From Chloroflexota bacterium (GTDB lineage: Bacteria > Chloroflexota > Dehalococcoidia > JABGRK01): a stretch of DNA of 8,005 nucleotides. The stretch covers positions 1-8,005 of the forward strand of contig DAOUZV010000054.1 in the NCBI GenBank assembly GCA_030665485.1. The letters are read 5' to 3'. Made by a program: the position numbers and the translations under genes. The notes under the pieces were generated by a model. The model was given only the letters and a program-made list of their open reading frames with translations, had not been told where the DNA came from and did not search any database. Within the stretch, counting starts at the first letter, position 1. Each line of letters opens with the position of its first letter. This document shows positions 1-5,557 of the stretch, piece after piece.

Positions 1-1
1 C

Positions 2-445
2 AGCCCCAGCGTGTTGTTCTCAGTACTGGGTCGTCACGCGGCACGAGCGTTCAGTTGCAAGCTGATCGCGGATACTATGCCTGGATGGCTGCTTGAGCTC
101 AAGCCTGGCGATCCGGCATACGTCGAGTACGAGATTCCGGACGAGGCCACGGGCATGGGCATAATCGACGGCGCACGCGGCGCTCTGGGACACTTCATCG
201 AAATCAAAGACAGGCGAATCGCCAACTATCAGTGCGTGGTTCCGACAACGTGGAACGGCTCACCGAGAGACGACAAAGGGCAGCCGGGACCGTTTGAGCA
301 GGCGCTCATCGGCACCAAGGTAAAGGACGAGACGAATCCGTTTGAGATAGTTAGAATTATACGCTCGTTTGACCCGTGCATTGCCTGCGCGGTTCATCTG
401 GTAACACCTAAAGGAAGGGATCTTGGGCAGTTCCGTATCAGCTAA
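2..445 (+). CDS. hupL: [NiFe] hydrogenase large subunit, C-terminal part (5' end outside window)
   Basis: This is the catalytic subunit that carries the Ni-Fe centre for H2 oxidation or evolution. Only the last 147 residues are visible; the reading frame is open to the left edge. The C-terminal nickel-binding motif DPCIACAVH lies at 371-397; its two cysteines would be two of the four Ni ligands. After the His come 15 residues (LVTPKGRDLGQFRIS), the usual peptide removed by a maturation protease once nickel is inserted. The upstream text (EYEIPDEATGMGIIDGARG, then a VVPTTWN-SPRDDKGQ stretch) is typical of group 1 uptake hydrogenases, which work with a small FeS subunit and often a cytochrome or ferredoxin partner. 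Those partners would lie left of the window. The protease gene overlaps the end of this gene. Family identity is secure; the exact group is inferred, and the symbol follows uptake hydrogenase (Hup) naming. Confidence 0.95.
   Translation, partial: SPSVLFSVLGRHAARAFSCKLIADTMPGWLLELKPGDPAYVEYEIPDEATGMGIIDGARGALGHFIEIKDRRIANYQCVVPTTWNGSPRDDKGQPGPFEQALIGTKVKDETNPFEIVRIIRSFDPCIACAVHLVTPKGRDLGQFRIS
411..425 (+). promoter_or_regulatory. Ribosome binding site and TTG start of the hydrogenase protease
   Basis: AAGGAAGGG ends a few bases before the TTG at 423-425. The next in-frame ATG (465) would cut off the KVVI strand that precedes the conserved GVGN motif in this family, so the TTG start is preferred. 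Confidence 0.6.
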
Positions 446-914
446 AAAGGGCAAGGTTGTAATCATGGGTGTGGGAAACCTGCTACTCAAAGATGAGGGT
501 TTGGGCGTGCACGTCGCACAGATGTTTATGGAGCGCAAGCCTCCTGACGATATAGACCTTGAGATAATTGACGGCGGAGTTTCGTCTGACGCGTTTTTAA
601 CAATGAAAGACGTGGATAAGCTCATTGTGGTGGACGCTGTGCTCGGCGGATGTGAGCCGGGCGCGGTCTATCGATTCAACCCGGACGACGTCAAATTTGA
701 AGATGAGGTTGAACTTTCGGTGCATCAGTGGGGATTGCTCGAGGGGCTCAAGATAATGGAGCTTGCGGGCGAAAAACCTTCGGAAACAGTGATTATCGGA
801 GTGGAACCCAAAGTGGTTGAGTGGGGCATGGAGCTAACGCCGGAGATCGAAAAAAAAATTCCCGAGATAATAGATCTAGTACTATCTGAAATATACTCGA
901 AAAGGAGTAATTAA
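423..914 (+). CDS. hupD: [NiFe] hydrogenase maturation endopeptidase (HybD/HupD family)
   Basis: This nickel-dependent protease clips the C-terminal peptide of the hydrogenase large subunit after Ni insertion, the last step of cofactor assembly in the cytoplasm. The product is 163 aa, normal for the family. Visible motifs are GVGNLLLKDEGLGVHV (residues 16-31), VVDAV (69-73) and SVHQWGL (99-105). Glu25, Asp71 and His101 match the nickel-sensing Glu/Asp/His triad of E. coli HybD, with nearly identical spacing. The gene starts at a TTG inside the last 23 bp of the large-subunit gene, so the two are probably translationally coupled. The substrate is almost certainly the adjacent large subunit. 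MetV follows 3 bp after the stop codon. Confidence 0.93.
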   Translation: MGSSVSAKKGKVVIMGVGNLLLKDEGLGVHVAQMFMERKPPDDIDLEIIDGGVSSDAFLTMKDVDKLIVVDAVLGGCEPGAVYRFNPDDVKFEDEVELSVHQWGLLEGLKIMELAGEKPSETVIIGVEPKVVEWGMELTPEIEKKIPEIIDLVLSEIYSKRSN

Positions 915-917
915 AAC

Positions 918-1571
918 ATGCTGATTTCCGAACAAAAACCGACGGAAGAAATCCTTGGCTCCCTCGACGGGGAAAGCAAGGTTTTTGTGGTGGGCTGCAA
1001 CGGCTGTGCCGAGGGCTGCGAGAGCGGCGGAGAGCCACAGGTTGTCGCCATGGTCGCTGGCCTTGGTGAATCCGGCAAGGCAGTGACGGGTAAAGCCTCC
1101 ATCGATATGATTTGTAATGAGAACCTGACACGTATGAGCCTGCATGCGCACAAGGACGATATACTGGCAGCCGATTCGGTGCTGGTGATGTGCTGCGGCG
1201 CGGGCGTGCAGGCGGTGGCTGATGCGGTTGACATGACGGTTCACCCCGGGTGCAACACCAAGTCTCAGGGCGGCGGACATGCCGAGTGGGAAGGCGCAGA
1301 GCACTGCATGGAGTGCGGCGACTGCGTGCTGGACTACACCGGCGGCATCTGCCCCATTTCGCGCTGCTCCAAGAACTTGCTCAATGGGCCGTGCGGCGGC
1401 TCTGTACAGGGTAAGTGCGAGGTTGCGGCGGAGCTCGATTGCGCTTGGCAGCTTATCGTCGACCGCCTGACCAAGATCGGTCGCTTAGATAAACTAGAAA
1501 AGGTTATACCGCCAAAGAACTGGAGTAAAAGCTTAACTGGCGGCCCCCCTGTTCCGCCGAAAAAAGGCTAG
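918..1571 (+). CDS. metV: MetV-type protein (methylene-THF reductase C-terminal domain family)
   Basis: MetV is the cysteine-rich partner of the MetF methylenetetrahydrofolate reductase in many acetogens and related anaerobes, where it is thought to bind a metal centre and help pass electrons to MetF. The product is 217 aa, a usual length. It has 15 cysteines: CNGCAEGC at 27-34, a CC pair at 92-93, C112, CMECGDC at 130-136, then the family signature TGGICPISRC (141-150), NGPCGGS (156-162), GKCEV (165-169) and DC-W (174-177). The ATG has an AAGGAG site (902-907) within the last codons of the protease gene. No metF follows; the next gene is on the other strand. The hydrogenase context suggests H2-derived electrons may feed methylene-THF reduction, but this is inference. 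The cluster type (zinc or FeS) cannot be read from sequence. Confidence 0.88.
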   Translation: MLISEQKPTEEILGSLDGESKVFVVGCNGCAEGCESGGEPQVVAMVAGLGESGKAVTGKASIDMICNENLTRMSLHAHKDDILAADSVLVMCCGAGVQAVADAVDMTVHPGCNTKSQGGGHAEWEGAEHCMECGDCVLDYTGGICPISRCSKNLLNGPCGGSVQGKCEVAAELDCAWQLIVDRLTKIGRLDKLEKVIPPKNWSKSLTGGPPVPPKKG

Positions 1572-1600
1572 TTTTATAGTCAAACGTATGTTAAAAAGAT

Positions 1601-1634
1601 AAGCCCCCCGATTTTTCAAGTCGAGGGGCTTTTA
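1601..1634 (+). terminator. Rho-independent hairpin, probably bidirectional
   Basis: Arms AAGCCCCCCGA (1601-1611) and TCGAGGGGCTT (1621-1631) pair over 11 positions with one C-A mismatch around a 9-nt loop. A short T run follows on the plus strand. On the minus strand the hairpin is followed by ATCTTTTTAAC. It sits between the convergent metV and the 66-aa gene and can end both transcripts. Confidence 0.85.
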
Positions 1635-1664
1635 GTATGGGTGTGCGTTTGAATCGAACGGGGG

Positions 1665-1865
1665 TTAGTGTAGCCCTGCCGTTTTGGGATCCGGCAGATG
1701 CTCGCCGTCGTAGGCCCAGTCCTTGTCGTCCAGAGTTGCCTTCGCCTTGCGATACTCCATGGATATGAGCGTTTCAAAGCGCTGCACCTTGCCGCATTTG
1801 CGGCATACGCTCCGGACGAAACCATCTTCTGGTTGACCGCACACCCAGTAGTGTTTGCAGAGCAC
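1665..1865 (-). CDS. Small Cys-rich protein, probable zinc ribbon (66 aa), function unknown
   Basis: The 66-aa product has C3, H5, C9, then CRKCGK at 21-26 (a CX2C knuckle), so it probably binds one zinc ion. I recall similar short proteins, with a K/HHYWV opening followed by a G-rich turn and C-x-x-CG, as common uncharacterised families in Dehalococcoidia and other Chloroflexota; this is memory, not a search. The rest (Lys/Asp-rich, residues 36-66) has no motif I recognise. The start is GTG, chosen because AAGGAG (1872-1877) sits 6 nt upstream and a near-perfect promoter lies just before it. Overlapping frames here lack such signals. It converges on metV and is divergent from the NPDDY-repeat gene. 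A DNA/RNA-binding or adaptor role is possible but unsupported. Confidence 0.75.
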   Translation of the reverse strand: MLCKHYWVCGQPEDGFVRSVCRKCGKVQRFETLISMEYRKAKATLDDKDWAYDGEHLPDPKTAGLH

Positions 1866-1871
1866 CTTATT

Positions 1872-1877
1872 CTCCTT
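1872..1877 (-). promoter_or_regulatory. Shine-Dalgarno site deciding a GTG start
   Basis: AAGGAG on the minus strand lies 6 nt before the GTG at 1863-1865. No ATG start is available for this frame, so this site fixes the start of the 66-aa protein. Confidence 0.75.
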
Positions 1878-1903
1878 AAGAGGTTTTTTGATTTTGCAGG
1901 GTC

Positions 1904-1931
1904 ATTATAGCAATGTGCTATATCATGTCAA
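1904..1931 (-). promoter_or_regulatory. Sigma70-type promoter of the 66-aa protein
   Basis: On the minus strand, TTGACA (1926-1931) and TATAAT (1904-1909) are both perfect consensus hexamers with a 16-bp spacer. A start near 1897 would give a leader of about 30 nt with the ribosome site properly placed. Confidence 0.8.
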
Positions 1932-1946
1932 TAGGGGTTTACCCTA
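1932..1946. promoter_or_regulatory. Short dyad between the divergent promoters (possible operator)
   Basis: TAGGG and CCCTA (5-bp arms, 5-nt spacer) directly abut the -35 box of the minus-strand promoter. It could be a regulator site, but arms this short occur by chance. Confidence 0.25.
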
Positions 1947-1969
1947 GTTTGTTATGTTAAGGAATAAAA

Positions 1970-1997
1970 ACCACTTGACAGCAGCGGCAAAAGTGGT
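1970..1997. promoter_or_regulatory. 7-bp inverted repeat over the -35/-10 region (putative operator)
   Basis: Perfect arms ACCACTT (1970-1976) and AAGTGGT (1991-1997) are separated by 14 bp, so the arm centres are 21 bp apart, about two helical turns. The left arm covers the first bases of the -35 box and the right arm touches the -10 box. A dimeric regulator bound here would cover the promoter. No regulator gene is in the window. Confidence 0.45.
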
Positions 1998-2002
1998 ATT
2001 CT
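1975..2002 (+). promoter_or_regulatory. Sigma70-type promoter of the NPDDY-repeat gene
   Basis: TTGACA (1975-1980) and TATTCT (1997-2002) are separated by 16 bp. Expected transcription start is near 2009, giving a leader of about 24 nt before the ATG at 2033. The promoter diverges from that of the 66-aa gene, with 43 bp between the -35 boxes. Confidence 0.75.
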
Positions 2003-2032
2003 TTAGGCCTCTTTTTAAGAAGGGGGTGTGTC

Positions 2033-2242
2033 ATGGCCAAAGCATCACGATTTGATATCAATCCGGACGATTACCTTGATACGGAGTTGGGCTACGATAT
2101 GCCGGTTAAGACAAAGGCCGAGCCCGTCGCTCAAGAGAAGGGTGTTCCAAAGCAGAGGCAGCCGGACGTTTGCAATCCAGACGATTATATGGAGGCGGAG
2201 CTGGGCTATGAGTATGAGGCGGGCGAGGAGGCATGCGAGTAG
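2033..2242 (+). CDS. 69-aa acidic protein with two NPDDYxxxELGY repeats, function unknown
   Basis: I do not recognise this family. The protein has two matching segments, residues 10-22 (NPDDYLDTELGYD) and 48-60 (NPDDYMEAELGYE), joined by a Lys/Gln/Pro-rich linker (24-44). Consensus is NPDDY-[LM]-[DE]-[TA]-ELGY-[DE]. The C-terminus is strongly acidic (EAGEEACE). There is no signal peptide or membrane segment; cysteines are at 47 and 68. Reality as a gene is supported by a good promoter (1975-2002), a near-consensus ribosome site (AAGGGGGTG, 2020-2028) at normal distance, and the conserved protein-level repeat. Two copies joined by a linker suggest a two-site binding peptide or adaptor, possibly a peptide substrate; both are speculation. 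It ends 49 bp from the convergent radical SAM gene, with no terminator visible between. Confidence 0.75.
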   Translation: MAKASRFDINPDDYLDTELGYDMPVKTKAEPVAQEKGVPKQRQPDVCNPDDYMEAELGYEYEAGEEACE

Positions 2243-2291
2243 CATCGGTGCTATTTGATGGTGAGCTTGGGCCGGTTGGTATCACAAAGAT

Positions 2292-3791
2292 TTAGAACAT
2301 GATCTGGGTGTAGTTATCTACCACCTTGCGGAAATGGAAGCCGTAGATGGCCAATGTGATGGCCACTGACAACGTACGTGGGTTTTTAAGTATCGTCCAG
2401 CCCAAGAACTTCCAGTACTGGAACCTGCCTTTTTCCTTAAGTCCCATGTGCCACAATGACTTGAAGAATGCCTTGACCTCGTAGAGGTTGGGCATGCCGA
2501 TGGAGAACCTCTTCTGCTTGGGCTTATATTCACGCAAAAAGGTTTTTATGCGCTCGTAGTAATTTTGCATTTTATAGATGGTTTGGATGATCTTGCGATA
2601 GCCGGTGAGCAGGTCGGCCATATCCATCTTGGGCATGAAGTTCATTGAAAGGTCGGTGTTGTCGCCGGAGATTCTATCGAGCAGGCGGTTTTCCTTTTTC
2701 AGACGTTTGTGTAGCCTGGTTCCGGTGGGGGCATTGAGCAGGCCCACCATGGCGGTGACGATGCCGCTCTTTTGGATGAAGTCTATCTGTGTATCGAAGA
2801 TGCTCTTGGGGTCCATGTCGAAGCCGACGATGAAGCCGCCGTGTACCTGGAATCCGTAGTTCTGGAGCTTCTTTACCGAGGCAACCAGGTCGCGCTTTTT
2901 ATTCTGGAACTTGTTGCACTCAACAAGGCTCTCTTCGTTGGGGGTTTCTATACCGATGAACACCGTTGTGAAGTTGGCCTGCGACATAAGCTGCATCAGC
3001 TCCTCATCGTCGGCCAGGTTGATCGACGTCTCGGTAAACAGCGCAAACGGATGGTTGTGCTTCTTCGTCCACTCGATTATTGCGGGAAGGATTTCTTTCT
3101 TGAGCTTGTTCTTGTTGCCGATGAAGTTATCATCGACGATGAACACGTCTTTGCGCCAGCCACGTACGTACAGCGCTTCGAGCTCCGCTACAAACTGCTC
3201 TGTGGATTTGGTTCGTGGCACACGGCCGTTGAGCACGGTGATGTCGCAGAACTCGCAATCGAAGGGGCAGCCGCGCGAGTACTGTAGGCTCATGGAGACA
3301 TATTTCTTGGTATCCAGTAAATCCCATTCCGGAATGGGAGTGCTGGTTATAACCGGTCTTTCATCTGACGTATAGATGTGTTTGGCCCGTCCGTTTGCTA
3401 GGTCCGTAAGGAAAGCAGGCAAGGTGACCTCAGCCTCGCCCAGAACGAAATGATCGACACCATCGAACTCCTGGTGATCTGCGGTGAAAAGCGGTCCTCC
3501 GCAAACAACCTTGGTGCCGAGCTTGTTGCAGCGCTTGATGACCTGTATTGCCGATTGTTGCTGCACCACCATGGCGCTGATAAAGACATAGTCGGCCCAC
3601 TTGATCTCTTTATCCCACAGATGGGCGGTGTTTATGTCGACCAGCTTCTTTTGCCATCCGTTTGGCAGCATTGATGCAACGGTAAGAAGTCCAAGTGGCG
3701 GGAAGGCCGCCTTCTTGGAGATAAATCTCATGGCATGCTTGAAACTCCAGAAGGTATCCGGGTAGCTGGGATAGACTAATAATATCTTCAA
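2292..3791 (-). CDS. B12-binding domain radical SAM protein (DUF4070/HpnP-like), paralog 1
   Basis: A 499-aa enzyme with an N-terminal cobalamin-binding-type Rossmann domain (about residues 1-135, opening MKILLVYP), a radical SAM core with CPFDCEFC at 175-182 (Cys175, Cys179 and Cys182 for the [4Fe-4S] cluster), and a C-terminal region typical of DUF4070 proteins (about 335-499) ending in the conserved GFHFRKVV-NYTQ. The family includes the hopanoid C-2 methylase HpnP, so a radical-based C-methylation is likely, but the substrate is unknown and no hopanoid gene is nearby. The start is TTG at 3789-3791, supported by AAGGGA (3797-3802) and by exact alignment with the ATG start of its neighbour. 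It follows paralog 2 after a 137-bp gap and may share its transcript or use a weak promoter there. Confidence 0.88.
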   Translation of the reverse strand: MKILLVYPSYPDTFWSFKHAMRFISKKAAFPPLGLLTVASMLPNGWQKKLVDINTAHLWDKEIKWADYVFISAMVVQQQSAIQVIKRCNKLGTKVVCGGPLFTADHQEFDGVDHFVLGEAEVTLPAFLTDLANGRAKHIYTSDERPVITSTPIPEWDLLDTKKYVSMSLQYSRGCPFDCEFCDITVLNGRVPRTKSTEQFVAELEALYVRGWRKDVFIVDDNFIGNKNKLKKEILPAIIEWTKKHNHPFALFTETSINLADDEELMQLMSQANFTTVFIGIETPNEESLVECNKFQNKKRDLVASVKKLQNYGFQVHGGFIVGFDMDPKSIFDTQIDFIQKSGIVTAMVGLLNAPTGTRLHKRLKKENRLLDRISGDNTDLSMNFMPKMDMADLLTGYRKIIQTIYKMQNYYERIKTFLREYKPKQKRFSIGMPNLYEVKAFFKSLWHMGLKEKGRFQYWKFLGWTILKNPRTLSVAITLAIYGFHFRKVVDNYTQIMF

Positions 3792-3810
3792 ATACTTCCC
3801 TTCATCATCA

Positions 3811-3816
3811 AGTATA
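3811..3816 (-). promoter_or_regulatory. Possible -10 box upstream of paralog 1
   Basis: TATACT on the minus strand lies 19 nt before the TTG start. The -35 region is poor (TAGCCA at 17-bp spacing), so this is at best a weak promoter within the 137-bp gap between the two radical SAM genes. No terminator hairpin was seen in that gap. Confidence 0.25.
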
Positions 3817-3928
3817 CGATAAACAAAGGTTTTTGGCTATACATAGGCGAGACAGGTGTCATTTTGTGAAAATGGGCATGTTCGGTTGAAGTTGTGGTTT
3901 TTTCGTCGCTAAAAGGGGCAAATAACGA

Positions 3929-5431
3929 TTACAGGAGCTGTGTATAATTTTCTACCACCTTTCGGAAGTGGAAGCCGTATATGGAAAGCATGATCGCTAG
4001 GAACATGGCGCCGGGGCGTTTGATTAGCGTCCAGCCTAAAAGGTCCCAAAACATCTTTTTACCTTCTTTAGGCTTTAGCCCCACGTGCCACGCCAGTTTG
4101 AAGAAGGCACGTAAGTTGGACCACTTGAAGGTGGATAGTGTTACCTTGGTTTTGCCCTTGGCCTTATACGACTTGATGAAGGTTATTATGCGGTCGTAGT
4201 AGTTCTTGTAGTCGTAAATGGTGTTGAGCACCCTCTTGTAACCATCGATGAGCTCCTGTTTTTCCATCTTGGGTACAAAATTCATTGAAAGGTCCAGGTT
4301 GTCTCCGGAAAAACTTTTGACGAGGCGTTTTTCTTTCTGTAGGCGCTTGTATAGCCTGGTGCCGACGGGAGCGTTGAGCAGTCCCACCATGGCGGTGACG
4401 ATGCCGCTTTTCTGGATGAAGTCGATCTGGTTATCGAAGATCGATTTGGGATCGTTATCGAAGCCGAGGATGAAGCCGCCGTGCACCTGGAAGCCGTTAT
4501 TTTGAAGCTTCTTTACCGCCGCAACCAAATTGCGGTTTCTATTGTGGCTTTTACCGCACTCGATAAGGCTGCCCTCGTTGGGCGATTCGATACCGATGAA
4601 GATGGTGTTGAAGTTGGCCTTGGCCATCATATCCATCAGTACTTCATCGTCGGCGAGGTTAATGGTAGCCTCGGTGAACAGCGAAAATGGGAAGTGGTGC
4701 TCTATCATCCAGCGGCCTATGACCGGTATGATTTCGCTTTTAAGCTTCTTCTTGTTGCCGATGAAGTTGTCATCCACAATAAAGACGTTGTCACGCCAGC
4801 CGCGTACGTACAGCGCTTCCAGCTCCGCCCGCATCTGCTCCCCGTTTTTGGTTCTAGGTATGCGCCCGTTGAGCACGACTATGTCGCAAAACTCGCAATC
4901 GAAGGGGCAGCCGCGTGAGTATTGGATGCTCATGGAAACGTACTTTTTGATATCGATCAGGTCCCACATGGGAATGGGGGTGCACGTTATATCCGGTTTC
5001 ACTTCGGATGTGTACCTTGGCTTAGGAGTGCCCTTTTTCAGGTCGGCAAGGAACATGGGCAGAGTGACTTCTCCCTCATTGAGTACGAAGTGATCGACGC
5101 CATCGAAGTCATCCGGTTCCTCGGTGAAAAGCGGTCCGCCGACTACCACCTTGGTCTCAAGCTTGTTGCACTTTTTAATAACGTCTTTTGCCGAATTTCT
5201 CTGCACCACCATGCCGCTGATAAAAACGTAGTCGGCCCACTTGATGTCTTTATCGGAAAGGCGGTTCAGGTTCATATCCACCAGCTTCTTCTCCCACTCC
5301 ATAGGAAGCATTGCCGCTATGGTAAGCAGGCCCAGCGGAGGAAAAGCAGCTTTCTTGGAGATGAATGGAAGCGCGTGCTTGAAACTCCAGAAGGTATCCG
5401 GATAGTTGGGATATACTAGTAATACTCTCAT
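3929..5431 (-). CDS. B12-binding domain radical SAM protein (DUF4070/HpnP-like), paralog 2
   Basis: A 500-aa protein colinear with the downstream paralog: no gaps are needed over the first 190 residues, and I count 24 differences in the first 100. The cobalamin-type N-domain opens MRVLLVYPNYPDTFWSF. The radical SAM motif CPFDCEFC is at 175-182, followed by conserved FIVDDNFIGNK, TINLADDE, IGIESPNE and HGGFILGFD blocks; the C-terminus ends GFHFRKVVENYTQLL. Predicted role is a cobalamin- and SAM-dependent radical methylase or related enzyme with unknown substrate. The cysteine motif is intact in both copies, so both are probably active. The start is ATG with no ribosome site but a TATAAT 8 nt upstream, which suggests a leaderless mRNA. 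It is first in a probable two-gene unit with paralog 1. Confidence 0.88.
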   Translation of the reverse strand: MRVLLVYPNYPDTFWSFKHALPFISKKAAFPPLGLLTIAAMLPMEWEKKLVDMNLNRLSDKDIKWADYVFISGMVVQRNSAKDVIKKCNKLETKVVVGGPLFTEEPDDFDGVDHFVLNEGEVTLPMFLADLKKGTPKPRYTSEVKPDITCTPIPMWDLIDIKKYVSMSIQYSRGCPFDCEFCDIVVLNGRIPRTKNGEQMRAELEALYVRGWRDNVFIVDDNFIGNKKKLKSEIIPVIGRWMIEHHFPFSLFTEATINLADDEVLMDMMAKANFNTIFIGIESPNEGSLIECGKSHNRNRNLVAAVKKLQNNGFQVHGGFILGFDNDPKSIFDNQIDFIQKSGIVTAMVGLLNAPVGTRLYKRLQKEKRLVKSFSGDNLDLSMNFVPKMEKQELIDGYKRVLNTIYDYKNYYDRIITFIKSYKAKGKTKVTLSTFKWSNLRAFFKLAWHVGLKPKEGKKMFWDLLGWTLIKRPGAMFLAIMLSIYGFHFRKVVENYTQLL

Positions 5432-5434
5432 TTG

Positions 5435-5445
5435 ATTATATTATA
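5435..5445 (-). promoter_or_regulatory. Overlapping TATAAT boxes just before the ATG (candidate leaderless promoter)
   Basis: On the minus strand two TATAAT hexamers overlap by one base (5440-5445 and 5435-5440), the first ending 8 nt before the ATG at 5429-5431. Transcription would begin at or near the start codon. No Shine-Dalgarno sequence is present, and no good -35 box was found (GTGCAA at 17-bp spacing). Confidence 0.5.
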
Positions 5446-5496
5446 CTATCATTTTCTCAATATTGCACAGTAGCACACAAAAGCGGCCTTGTCTAT

Positions 5497-5532
5497 AGCA
5501 AAGCCCCTGACTATATGATCAGGGGCTTTGCT
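5497..5532 (-). terminator. Strong hairpin terminator after the secreted repeat protein gene
   Basis: AGCAAAGCCCCTGA (5497-5510) and TCAGGGGCTTTGCT (5519-5532) form a perfect 14-bp stem with an 8-nt loop. It lies 25 bp beyond the stop codon of the secreted protein gene and upstream of radical SAM paralog 2. There is no long T run, but the lower stem is rich in A/T. Confidence 0.75.
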
Positions 5533-5557
5533 TGTGTGACGGGATACATCTATTCAA

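Noticed and set aside
882..1304. Minus-strand open frames opposite metV
   Set aside because: Antisense to a clear family member with conserved cysteine motifs; no start signals.
1637..1664. Minus-strand GTTCGATTC, similar to a tRNA T-loop
   Set aside because: The flanking bases do not pair as a T stem and no acceptor or anticodon arm is present, so it is not a tRNA or a clear tRNA remnant.
2028..2258. Alternative frame over the NPDDY-repeat gene (76 codons)
   Set aside because: Arg/Ser-rich shadow without repeat structure; its start codon is poorly placed relative to the ribosome site.
2243..2291. Possible terminator between the convergent NPDDY gene and radical SAM paralog 1
   Set aside because: No stem longer than about 4 bp and no T run could be found.
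2772..3287. Plus-strand open frame of 171 codons opposite radical SAM paralog 1 (with a similar one at 4481-4918 opposite paralog 2)
   Set aside because: Mirror images of conserved radical SAM coding sequence; their resemblance to each other only reflects the paralogy on the real strand.
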